Source: Candidatus Staskawiczbacteria bacterium RIFCSPHIGHO2_02_FULL_43_16 (lineage in GTDB: Bacteria; Patescibacteriota; Minisyncoccia; Minisyncoccales; Staskawiczbacteraceae). Taken from it: DNA of 47,298 nt. The notes beneath the pieces were generated by a model. The model ran no database searches and was not told where the DNA came from. It saw only the letters and a list, made by a program, of their open reading frames with translations. Position numbers and translations under genes: made by a program. This document shows positions 38,802 through 45,707 of this stretch, piece after piece (the stretch's first letter is position 1; the number at the start of each line of letters is the position of its first letter). The stretch spans positions 58,793 through 106,090 of the forward strand of contig MHOU01000002.1 of the NCBI GenBank assembly GCA_001821935.1. Direction: 5' to 3'.

Positions 38802-39308
38802 ATGAGTTACGAACACATACCATTCGGCACACCAGAAAAGTTTAATGTGGTTGTTGAAATCCAAAAAGGTGGTCAAGTAAAGTATGAATATGACGAAGAA
38901 TGGCACGAGATAAAAGTAAGTGCCATTTTTAAAAACGGTTTTATTTTTCCGTTTGACTATGGTTATGTGCCACAAACTCGTGGTGGAGACGGAGACCACC
39001 TTGATGTATTTGTATTAGGTTCGCAATCTGTTCAAATGGGAGCAATTGTTGAATGCCGTCCGATTGGAATGATTGAGTTAATTGATAGAGGAGAAAAAGA
39101 CGATAAAATTTTGGCTATTCCCTTAAATGATTTAGGTTTTGAAAACATTAAAACATTGGAAGATTTGCCATTTGATTATAAAGGTATTTTTGAGGAATTT
39201 TTTAAGGAATTGGCAATTCAAAGAAATAAAACAATGGAAATTAAAGGATATAGAGATGAAAAAGTAGCAATGCAAGAGTTAGAATTGGCAAATAAAAACT
39301 TCAAATAA
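38802..39308 (+). CDS. ppa: Inorganic pyrophosphatase (family I)
   Basis: 168 aa. It has FPFDYGYVPQTRGGDGDHLDVFVLG with the family signature DGDxLDV, followed by GMIELIDRGEKDDKILAIP. It hydrolyses PPi made by polymerases, tRNA ligases and DnaE. No Shine-Dalgarno (AATTTTAAAAAT before ATG). AT-rich, like other core genes. Confidence 0.94.
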   Translation: MSYEHIPFGTPEKFNVVVEIQKGGQVKYEYDEEWHEIKVSAIFKNGFIFPFDYGYVPQTRGGDGDHLDVFVLGSQSVQMGAIVECRPIGMIELIDRGEKDDKILAIPLNDLGFENIKTLEDLPFDYKGIFEEFFKELAIQRNKTMEIKGYRDEKVAMQELELANKNFK

Positions 39309-39343
39309 GTTTATTGTTGGAAAAACAATAGAAAAAAAACTTT

Positions 39344-39374
39344 AAAAACCGATATGCCTTGTATCGGTTTTTGG
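39344..39374 (+). terminator. Terminator of ppa
   Basis: AAAAACCGATA pairs with TATCGGTTTTT. Confidence 0.85.
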
Positions 39375-39402
39375 TTGATAATTCCCAAACTTTGTGTAAT
39401 AT
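39375..39402 (+). promoter_or_regulatory. Promoter of the 96-aa orphan
   Basis: TTGATA, 16 bp, TAATAT, immediately after the ppa terminator. Confidence 0.6.
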
Positions 39403-39452
39403 GTATTTAACGTTTATTAACTATCCTGTCCTTTGACATAAGGAGTCTACCA

Positions 39453-39743
39453 GTGACCGGAAGAAAAGTCCAAGAGGCAATCGCCATTTACCGTTGTTAC
39501 TTCAAAGACGAAGGTATCGGTAAGGTTGATTTCCCCCACGATGTCCCGACAGAGGGATTTGCTGGCCGCCTGACAATTATGGAACACTGCCACGGAATGC
39601 TGGATGCAATGGAGGCGATGGTCGCTGATGGCACGCCCGAAAAGATGGAAAAGGTGTTTCGGTGGGTAGGCTTCATTCAAGGTTGCCTGTGGTCACAAGG
39701 TGTCTTCTGTTTGGATGAGTTGAAAAAGCATAACCGTTCCTAA
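39453..39743 (+). CDS. Small hypothetical protein
   Basis: 96 aa with a GTG start; AAGGAG lies eight bases upstream, which decides the start. MTGRKVQEAIAIYRCYFKDEGIGKV..., helical, with paired Cys/His (MEHCHGML) and a FIQGCLWSQGVFCLDEL end. Not recognised. Followed after 25 bp by the zinc-ribbon gene, probably co-transcribed. Confidence 0.65.
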   Translation: MTGRKVQEAIAIYRCYFKDEGIGKVDFPHDVPTEGFAGRLTIMEHCHGMLDAMEAMVADGTPEKMEKVFRWVGFIQGCLWSQGVFCLDELKKHNRS

Positions 39744-39768
39744 ACCACAACGAGAGAGGAAAAAAGTA

Positions 39769-40068
39769 ATGCCACCTTTGACCAAGTGTCCCAACTGCCA
39801 AAATCCTATCTGCACTCTGGGCGGAAACAGGTTTTGCGGAGCTTGTGGGTTTGAATATCCATTAGGCACTGCCTTTGACCTGACGATGCAAGCCATAGAT
39901 AATTCGGATGCGGCTGGCTCGGAGGGGTCTATCCTGTCAAATATCAAGAAATGCACAGAAGACCTCCACGCCTTCAAAGCTGAAAGTATCAAAAGGATTA
40001 GAGCCAAGCTCCCAGAGTGGAACGAAAGGTTTTGTTCCAAGTGCGGGAAAAGGTTGGTTGAGGATTGA
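39769..40068 (+). CDS. Small double zinc-ribbon protein
   Basis: 99 aa. Zinc-ribbon pairs CPNCQNPIC...CGACG at the N-terminus and CSKCGKRL at the C-terminus, joined by a charged helical middle. GAGAGAGGAAAAAAGTA precedes the ATG. Likely nucleic-acid or protein binding; function unknown. Confidence 0.68.
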   Translation: MPPLTKCPNCQNPICTLGGNRFCGACGFEYPLGTAFDLTMQAIDNSDAAGSEGSILSNIKKCTEDLHAFKAESIKRIRAKLPEWNERFCSKCGKRLVED

Positions 40069-40092
40069 AGCCCTGCCAAAAAGAACGAACAT

Positions 40093-40124
40093 AGCCCATC
40101 ACTCGGATGGGCTTTTTATTTTAT
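40093..40124 (+). terminator. Terminator of the two-gene orphan unit
   Basis: AGCCCATC pairs with GATGGGCT, followed by TTTTATTTT. Confidence 0.88.
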
Positions 40125-40157
40125 GAAGGTTGCAAAAACCTCAAAATCGGGTTAAAG

Positions 40158-40205
40158 TGAAGCCAATATAGCAGTTTTAAACGGCTTCCAATGCCCACTG
40201 CACAA
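40158..40205. repeat. Dispersed hairpin repeat, copy 2, at the mltG start
   Basis: TGAAGCCAATATAGCAGTT... ends four bases before the mltG ATG; copy 1 is at 38554-38600. GAAGCC and GGCTTC pair fully here. Confidence 0.65.
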
Positions 40206-40209
40206 AAAT

Positions 40210-41226
40210 ATGAAATTCAAACTCACTAAAAAAATTAAAACCGCGGTGTTGATTATCTTGGGTATTTTATGCCTGGTTTTGGTGTGGGAAATTTTTGTGC
40301 CAAAATCGTTTACCCCCAAAGAGCCAGTGGTGTATAACGCCGAAAGCGGGCTGGGGCAGGCAGAAATTGCCAATGACCTTGAAAGCCAGGGTGTTATTAA
40401 AAACAGCTTCTTTTTTAAATTGTATTCGTTTATTTCCGGCAATGCCGGCAGGCTCCAGGCGGGCATTTATGACTTTTCCCCCTCCATGTCCATTGCGGGC
40501 ATTGTTAACCGGCTGGCTAAAGGTGACGTGATGAAAAACCGGGTGGTTGTTTTGGAGGGCTGGGATATTGATGATATTGCCAAATACGTGGGTGCCAAAA
40601 AGTTCTACTTTAAAGATGAGTTTATAAAAGCCACAAAAGCTGATTACAGCGACGAATTTTCATTTCTCAAAAACCGGCCCAAGGGCGCGGGGCTGGAAGG
40701 CTATATTTTCCCGGATACTTACAGTGTGCCGGCTCACATCATGCCCCATGATTTTATAAAAACCGCGCTGGCTAATTTTGATAAACGGTTGACACCAAAA
40801 TTACGGGCGGAAATTGCCAAGCAGAAAAAAACCATTTTCCAGATTGTGACCATGGCTTCTATTTTGGAAAAAGAAGTGCCTTCATTGGCGGATAAAAAAA
40901 TCGTGGCGGGGATTTTATGGAAACGCATTAACAGCGGCATGGCCTTGCAGGTGGATTCAACCATTAATTATATTACCGGCAAAAGCGACAGCCGAGCCAC
41001 GCTGGCGGATTTGAAAATTGATTCAAAATATAACACCTATAAATATTTGGGGTTGCCGGCCGGGCCCATTTCAAACCCGGGAATGGAGAGTATTTTGGCA
41101 GCCATTTACCCTACCAAAAGCCAGTACTGGTTTTATCTTTCAGCTGATGGCACCGGTGAAACGGTGTATAGTAGGACGTTTAAGGATCACAAAGTGGCGA
41201 TATCAAAGTATTTAAGGGAGCAATAG
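40210..41226 (+). CDS. mltG: Endolytic murein transglycosylase MltG (YceG-like)
   Basis: 338 aa. One N-terminal membrane anchor (TAVLIILGILCLVLVWEIFV) is followed by a LysM-like segment and the YceG core: LEGYIFPDTYSVP, MASILEKEVP with the catalytic Glu, LQVDSTINYITG, YNTYKYLGLPAGPISNPG. It cleaves nascent peptidoglycan to set glycan length. No Shine-Dalgarno. Confidence 0.95.
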   Translation: MKFKLTKKIKTAVLIILGILCLVLVWEIFVPKSFTPKEPVVYNAESGLGQAEIANDLESQGVIKNSFFFKLYSFISGNAGRLQAGIYDFSPSMSIAGIVNRLAKGDVMKNRVVVLEGWDIDDIAKYVGAKKFYFKDEFIKATKADYSDEFSFLKNRPKGAGLEGYIFPDTYSVPAHIMPHDFIKTALANFDKRLTPKLRAEIAKQKKTIFQIVTMASILEKEVPSLADKKIVAGILWKRINSGMALQVDSTINYITGKSDSRATLADLKIDSKYNTYKYLGLPAGPISNPGMESILAAIYPTKSQYWFYLSADGTGETVYSRTFKDHKVAISKYLREQ

Positions 41227-41334
41227 CGAACACTTATACCCGACTTCCCATGCCGAAGGCAATAAATAGAAGGGTATGAAGTTTTTATTGTGCGACAAGT
41301 TCATTGACAAAATTCTATAATAGTGTAATGTATA

Positions 41335-41413
41335 ACTATCAAAGGAATGTTTCTTTGATAGGGAGCAACTAGGTTGCACCTTGAAAATGTGGTCTTCAAA
41401 TAGGGAGCTTACA
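41335..41413 (+). promoter_or_regulatory. Leader hairpin before the 138-aa membrane orphan
   Basis: CTATCAAAG pairs with CTTTGATAG. A TTGACA at about 41308 lies upstream, with several possible -10 words. Confidence 0.4.
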
Positions 41414-41830
41414 ATGGAAGTCTTGGTATGCGTTTTTTTAGTATTGGGGGGTGGTCTTTTGGTGGCCTCTGGAGCGATCTTTCGGGATTGCACAGACAAG
41501 ACGGGCGGAGTCTTGGCGTTGGCAATAGGAGGTGTTTGCTTGGTCGCTTCTATTTCCATTGCCTTTGCGATTGGGCGTACCTCCAGCATATCAATAATTG
41601 AAATGGCAGATAAGAGATTGGTTGCGGGGGACACCTATACCCTTGTCACCGATTCGCAAAAGGACGGCGAGAACTTTTACGCCGTCATCAAAACGGACTC
41701 CGGAAAAATCTTTGGAGTGGCGTTCAAAACTCTGCCGGCAAAACGAGCCGTAGCGGCCAGCGACAACAAGGGTGGGGTTGTGTTCGTTCCTATTTTTGAC
41801 CTTGACGAAAAGTCAAAAGAAAAAAAGTAG
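41414..41830 (+). CDS. Hypothetical membrane protein
   Basis: 138 aa from ATG 41414 with AGGGAG upstream. Two membrane segments (VLVCVFLVLGGGLLVASGAIF and VLALAIGGVCLVASISIAFAIG) are followed by a soluble ~80-residue domain. Not recognised. Own terminator. Confidence 0.68.
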   Translation: MEVLVCVFLVLGGGLLVASGAIFRDCTDKTGGVLALAIGGVCLVASISIAFAIGRTSSISIIEMADKRLVAGDTYTLVTDSQKDGENFYAVIKTDSGKIFGVAFKTLPAKRAVAASDNKGGVVFVPIFDLDEKSKEKK

Positions 41831-41860
41831 GGAAGTGCCAATTTCCCAAAACCAAAACCC

Positions 41861-41888
41861 GAGAGCAGCAATGCTCTCTTTTTTTCTA
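41861..41888 (+). terminator. Terminator of the 138-aa membrane orphan
   Basis: GAGAGCA and TGCTCTC around GCAA, followed by seven T residues. Confidence 0.88.
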
Positions 41889-41902
41889 AAAAAACCAAAA
41901 CC

Positions 41903-41931
41903 TTGACAGGGGAGTGAATATAGACTAGTAT
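41903..41931 (+). promoter_or_regulatory. Promoter of rplJ-rplL
   Basis: TTGACA, 17 bp, TAGTAT. Confidence 0.75.
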
Positions 41932-41937
41932 AGTGGT

Positions 41938-42050
41938 ATATCGTAAGCCGCAGACTACAGGTCGCGAAAGCATAAACTCCTGTAATAGGCAAAAAACATA
42001 CTCGTGTTTTTTGGTGTCTGCAGGTCGCAGGCTTTTTGTTTAAATTAGGT
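41938..42050 (+). promoter_or_regulatory. Probable L10 autoregulatory leader
   Basis: GCAGAC near 41952 can pair with GTCTGC near 42018, enclosing smaller stems (ACAGG/CCTGT; AAAAAACA/TGTTTTTT). It ends in CTTTTTG. Its place before rplJ fits the L10-L12 leader that controls this operon in many bacteria; the family assignment is by position. Confidence 0.45.
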
Positions 42051-42126
42051 GTTAGATATTAGGTGTTAGATATTAGCCGAACGGTCGGAAAACTAGCATC
42101 TAAAACCCAACACCCAAAACCCATTT

Positions 42127-42630
42127 ATGGCATTAACAAAAGAAAAAAAATCAAAATCGCTGGAAAGTTTGAAAGAAAAAATTGCCAAGCAAAAATCGGT
42201 TATTTTTGCTGATTTTTCCAAGGTCAATTCGGCGGATTTGTTTAAGCTCCGCAAAGAATTGAAAGAAAACGGCTGTTCCCTGAAAGTGGGCAAGAAAACC
42301 CTCGTCAGGATAGCGTTCGGGCAATCGGGAATTTCATTTTGGAATAACATACAAAAAGTGGTTCCGGGGCAGCTGGCATTGGTGTTTGGCATTGACGATG
42401 AAATTGCGCCCGCGCGCCTGGCCAACAAATTTGCCAAGACCAACGAAAATTTCAAGATTTTAGGGGGAATTTTTGAAAACAGGTTCATTGACCGGGAGCG
42501 GGCATTAGTGTTGGCCAACTTGCCAACCCGTAACGAGTTGCTGGGCAGGATGGTCGGTTCGCTTTCCAGTTCAATGGCAAGTTTTGTGAGAGTATTAGAT
42601 AAAATAAGTAAAATTGAATCTGGAAGCTAG
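42127..42630 (+). CDS. rplJ: 50S ribosomal protein L10
   Basis: 167 aa. KEKKSKSLESLKEKIAKQKSVIFADFS at the N-terminus and LPTRNELLGRMVGSLSSSMASFVRVLD at the C-terminus are typical of L10, which anchors L7/L12 dimers to the stalk base. No Shine-Dalgarno; followed by repeat text and rplL. Confidence 0.95.
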   Translation: MALTKEKKSKSLESLKEKIAKQKSVIFADFSKVNSADLFKLRKELKENGCSLKVGKKTLVRIAFGQSGISFWNNIQKVVPGQLALVFGIDDEIAPARLANKFAKTNENFKILGGIFENRFIDRERALVLANLPTRNELLGRMVGSLSSSMASFVRVLDKISKIESGS

Positions 42631-42718
42631 TAGCTAGAAGCTAGAATAGAATAAAAGAATTCAGAATTCTGTATTCAACATTCAACTCAAGCTACAAGAT
42701 ACTAGATTCTTAAAAAAA
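42631..42718. repeat. Low-complexity repeat text between rplJ and rplL
   Basis: AGCTAGTAGCTAGAAGCTAG and ATTCAGAATTCTGTATTCAA words, the same family as before rpmF, nusB and rpsP. Confidence 0.5.
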
Positions 42719-43135
42719 ATGGCAGACGAAGTAAAAAAAGAAGAAACAAAAGTTGAGGTTCCGGCTAAATTTGAAAAATTGGTTTCGGAAGTAGAAAAAA
42801 TGTCAATTGTAGAATTGGCAGAATTAGTGAAGGTGCTGGAAAATAAATTTGGTGTTTCAGCCACCGCTCCGGTGGCAGCTGCCGCGGCCGCAGCCGGGCC
42901 GGCTGAAGAAGCAAAAACTTCTTTCAATGTTGAATTAAAAGAAGTGGGAGCCCAGAAAATTGAAGTGATTAAAGTGGTCAGGGATATTACGGCCAAAGGA
43001 TTGAAAGAATCAAAAGACCTGGTTGACGCCGCCGCCACTGCCCCCCAAATGATTAAAGAAGGGGTGAAAAAAGAGGAAGCAGATGAAATGGTAAAGAAAT
43101 TTGCCGCCGCGGGAGCAAAAGTGGAAATAAAATAA
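42719..43135 (+). CDS. rplL: 50S ribosomal protein L7/L12
   Basis: 138 aa. An N-terminal dimerisation domain ([19 protein letters not shown]) and an Ala-rich hinge ([17 protein letters not shown]) are followed by the C-terminal domain with [22 protein letters not shown]. The N-terminus carries an extra Lys/Glu stretch. It recruits translation factors. Its terminator is duplicated downstream of the DGR. Confidence 0.96.
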   Translation: MADEVKKEETKVEVPAKFEKLVSEVEKMSIVELAELVKVLENKFGVSATAPVAAAAAAAGPAEEAKTSFNVELKEVGAQKIEVIKVVRDITAKGLKESKDLVDAAATAPQMIKEGVKKEEADEMVKKFAAAGAKVEIK

Positions 43136-43144
43136 ACATGCCAA

Positions 43145-43174
43145 GAAGCCGCTTGAAAAAGCGGTTTTTGGTTG
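43145..43174 (+). terminator. rplL terminator; left copy of the DGR-flanking 30-bp repeat
   Basis: CCGCTT/AAGCGG hairpin plus TTTTT. All 30 bases from GAAGCCGCTTGAAAAAGCGG onward are identical to 45613-45642. Confidence 0.85.
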
Positions 43175-43192
43175 CACGGGAACGAGCCACCC

Positions 43193-43221
43193 TTGACAAT
43201 CATACTGTTAGGATATATAAT
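43193..43221 (+). promoter_or_regulatory. Consensus promoter of the DGR target gene
   Basis: Perfect TTGACA, 17-bp spacer, perfect TATAAT, 85 bp before the ATG. Confidence 0.88.
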
Positions 43222-43305
43222 TAACGCAGAGCACCTTGAACAGATTTACCTGGGGCTTTGGGCCACGTTGGCTTGGGGTTAGGGGTGAATCAGGAGGGTT
43301 TTGTA

Positions 43306-44100
43306 ATGTTTAAGCAGCTGGAAAGCTTTGTTGGCGTCATCTGGAGTTTGGTTCTGGCCTTGAAGGCCGCGGCTGAGCAGCAAGGGGAGGAGCCGGAAGA
43401 TTTCATCCAGTTTCTGCAAACCAGGGATGGGAAAATTTTGGTGCCCGGCATGGTGGAGTTTGTGGTCATGGCTCGGCGGGGCAAAAAGCCGGGCAAACCG
43501 GTTTCCCGGCAACTTGAGGAATGGAGGATTTTTTACAAAAAATTCTTCAACTACAAGCTGGATGTGGAGAGTATTCGTATTCCGACGCGCTTGGACGGTT
43601 ATGACCGCTTGATTGTGGTGGCGAAAGGGTTCACCCTTAACCAAATTTACGCCGCCATGGCAAAGCAGTTTACCTGCTCAAGCTACGCGGATGATTTGGA
43701 TAAGGTGGTGATTCACAATGCCCGCGACGCCAATCGCGATGGCACTTACGCCGTCTGGGTCCGCGACCAAAGAGAGGCAGACAAGGAAAACCGGAGCAAG
43801 TCTGCCTATGACTTGTGGGGAACCAAAAATCCGGTTTTCGTTCCCGAAATGCCCTTTATTACGCTCGGGGAGCGCATGCTCTACGAGTTGAAACATTGGG
43901 ACGAAACGGGCGACCAGCTGGACCAGGATAGCTGGACGCAATGCCTTGGCTCGCGCGGTGCCGATGGCGATGTGCTGTGCGTCCGCTTCGCGCCGGGTTA
44001 CGTGCACGTCAGCTGGAGCGGCTGCCTTAACTCCGGTCCCGATCTGGGCGCCCGTTCCGCAGTTTCCCGTCCGCTGGAGCCAAGCGGAGCGCAGGCGTAA
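43306..44100 (+). CDS. DGR target (variable) protein
   Basis: 264 aa from ATG 43306 with CAGGAGGG upstream; the track start (TTG 43258) is in the leader. The C-terminal ~80 residues (FITLGERMLYELKHWDETGD onward, with LCVRF and ARSAVS) have the look of the C-type-lectin/FGE-sulfatase fold of DGR targets. The 120-bp variable repeat encodes residues 215-254 near the C-terminus. The N-terminal ~100 residues are not recognised; no signal peptide is evident. GC-richer than neighbours. It would display a diversified binding surface; the ligand is unknown. Confidence 0.88.
   Translation: MFKQLESFVGVIWSLVLALKAAAEQQGEEPEDFIQFLQTRDGKILVPGMVEFVVMARRGKKPGKPVSRQLEEWRIFYKKFFNYKLDVESIRIPTRLDGYDRLIVVAKGFTLNQIYAAMAKQFTCSSYADDLDKVVIHNARDANRDGTYAVWVRDQREADKENRSKSAYDLWGTKNPVFVPEMPFITLGERMLYELKHWDETGDQLDQDSWTQCLGSRGADGDVLCVRFAPGYVHVSWSGCLNSGPDLGARSAVSRPLEPSGAQA
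43948..44067 (+). repeat. DGR variable repeat (VR)
   Basis: Aligned without gaps to the TR at 44375-44494. There are 20 differences in 120 bases, every one at a TR adenine (13 codons affected; 12 amino-acid changes). All non-adenine positions are identical. Confidence 0.95.
44070..44088 (+). promoter_or_regulatory. Hairpin just 3' of the VR
   Basis: TCCGCT-GGAGCCA-AGCGGA begins three bases after the VR. DGRs often have a hairpin/cruciform at this place that helps target recognition. Confidence 0.5.
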
Positions 44101-44123
44101 GCGGACTACGTCAATTTTGTCAG

Positions 44124-44163
44124 GCGCTTTGCAACACGGTTGTTGCAAGGCGCATTTTTTTTG
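44124..44163 (+). terminator. Terminator of the DGR target gene
   Basis: GCGCTTTGCAAC pairs with GTTGCAAGGCGC, followed by ATTTTTTTT. Confidence 0.88.
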
Positions 44164-44182
44164 TGTAAGATTCTAGCGTGGT

Positions 44183-44371
44183 CACTATAGCCTCCCAATA
44201 AGCAAGAGTTTATACTGCCACAAGGAAACTGCTTGCCTGATTATATCGAACAATGCAAAAAAGCTGGTTCGGAATACTACCGCGCGACGGACGCGGATAT
44301 GGGTTTCAATCCCATTCAAACAACCCACGCTTATTGGGTTGTTGGTGATACGGAAGTAAGCAGGCAATAAA
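44183..44371 (+). other. Start-less open frame between the target gene and TR
   Basis: Between stops the frame reads ...LPQGNCLPDYIEQCKKAG...QTTHAYWVVGDTEVSRQ. It looks protein-like but has no start or ribosome site. CAACCCA/TGGGTTG hairpin inside. Possibly a decayed accessory gene or part of the TR RNA leader. Confidence 0.3.
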
Positions 44372-44374
44372 ACG

Positions 44375-44494
44375 GGCTCGCGCAATGCCAATGGCAATGT
44401 GCTGTGCGTCAACTTCAAACCGGGTTACGTGCACGTCAACTGGAACAACTGCAATAACTCCAATCCCAATCTGGGCGCCCGTTCCGAAGTATCC
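44375..44494 (+). repeat. DGR template repeat (TR)
   Basis: 120 bp, rich in AAT/AAC codons placed in the VR reading frame, so adenine mutagenesis changes residue choice without making stops (AAY never yields a stop). It lies 274 bp after the target gene and upstream of the RT gene, the usual order VR-TR-RT. Confidence 0.95.
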
Positions 44495-44501
44495 TAGCTA
44501 A

Positions 44502-44539
44502 TATACCCTATTTTTAAAACGTTTTAAAAATAGGGTATA
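44502..44539. repeat. Perfect 38-bp palindrome between TR and RT
   Basis: TATACCCTATTTTTAAAAC is followed directly by its exact reverse complement. It could end the TR RNA or protect its 3' end. Confidence 0.85.
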
Positions 44540-44616
44540 AGCAAAAATATGAAAAAACCAAATATTAAACAGGTGGTGGTGGGGGGGGGATTAACGGCCA
44601 AACGTTATTTGAAAAA

Positions 44617-45624
44617 ATGGTGGCGTGGGAAAATATATCCGGCGCTTGGGATAACTTCAAAAATGGTAAAACCAGAAAGCCAGAGGTAAAAGAATTTGAA
44701 AAGAATTTAAAAGCCAATTTGAATGGCATTCAAAAAGAACTCAAAACAAAAAAGTATCACCACGCGTCTTATGATACATTTTACGTAAAAGACCCAAAGC
44801 TAAGAGAAATTAATAAGGCCTGCGTGCGTGACCGGGTGGTGCACCATATTCTTTTTAGAAAGCTTTATTCTATTTTTGACCGCGCGTTTATTTTTGATTC
44901 TTATTCTTGCAGAATCGGGAAGGGCACGCACCGGGCGGTCAGAAGGCTGCATGAGTTTTTTAGGAAGGAAAGCAAAAATAATTCCAGAATGTGCTGGGTG
45001 CTAAAATGCGATGTGAAAAAGTTTTTTGAATCTATTGACCGGGATATTCTGGCGCGGCTTCTTTTTGTTAGAGTTAAAGATGAGGGTGTATTGTGGTTGA
45101 TTTCGGCCATTATTAAGAGTTTCCCAAAAGGCTTGCCCTTGGGGAATATTACCAGCCAATTATTTGCCAATATTTACCTGAATGAGTTAGACCAATTTAT
45201 CAAGCAGACGCTTAAAGTAAAATATTATATCCGCTACTGCGATGATTTTGTTATCTTAAGCCGCGATAAACAGCATTTGGAAAACTTAATTTTAAACATA
45301 GATGAATTTTTACGAAATAATTTGGGGTTGTCTTTGCACCCCGCTAAAGTCACCATTACAAAATATCGCCAGGGGATAGATTTTTTGGGGTATGTAAGCT
45401 TTCCGGGATATTCCATATTGAGGGTTAAAACGAGAAAAAGAATGTTTAGAAAAGTGCTAGGTAAAATAGAAGATTACAAAAGCGGGGTTATTTCCAAGGA
45501 ATCTTTTAGCCAAACTGTTCAGTCATACTTGGGAATGTTAAGCCATTGTAATGCCTATATCGTAAGAGTGGAGTTAATCAAAATAATTAAAGAATCTGGC
45601 ATGACAACTCTGGAAGCCGCTTGA
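44617..45624 (+). CDS. DGR-type reverse transcriptase
   Basis: 335 aa from ATG 44617. RT motifs: KCDVKKFFESID (first Asp 132), GLPLGNITSQLFANIYLNELD (DGR/group II-like motif 4, residues 172-192), YIRYCDDFVIL (catalytic Asp pair 209-210), LHPAKVTITKYRQGIDFLGY. The true N-terminus is probably longer: the same frame reads INGQTLFEKMVAWEN upstream, and ATG 44549 would join it but for a one-base mismatch at a run of nine G. The C-terminal EAA* lies inside the 30-bp flanking repeat. No accessory Avd gene seen. Confidence 0.93.
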   Translation: MVAWENISGAWDNFKNGKTRKPEVKEFEKNLKANLNGIQKELKTKKYHHASYDTFYVKDPKLREINKACVRDRVVHHILFRKLYSIFDRAFIFDSYSCRIGKGTHRAVRRLHEFFRKESKNNSRMCWVLKCDVKKFFESIDRDILARLLFVRVKDEGVLWLISAIIKSFPKGLPLGNITSQLFANIYLNELDQFIKQTLKVKYYIRYCDDFVILSRDKQHLENLILNIDEFLRNNLGLSLHPAKVTITKYRQGIDFLGYVSFPGYSILRVKTRKRMFRKVLGKIEDYKSGVISKESFSQTVQSYLGMLSHCNAYIVRVELIKIIKESGMTTLEAA

Positions 45625-45642
45625 AAAAGCGGTTTTTGGTTG
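45613..45642 (+). terminator. RT terminator; right copy of the 30-bp repeat
   Basis: Identical to the rplL terminator at 43145-43174 over 30 bases; includes the RT stop codon. Confidence 0.85.
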
Positions 45643-45707
45643 TGGGGGGCAACCCAGTATTTCATAATTCAAAGTAATTGTGGTAAAATGGTTAAATAGT
45701 CACAACA

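Noticed and set aside
44185-44418. 77-aa minus-strand ORF in the DGR spacer
   Set aside because: Covers the TR on the wrong strand, no start signal, no promoter.
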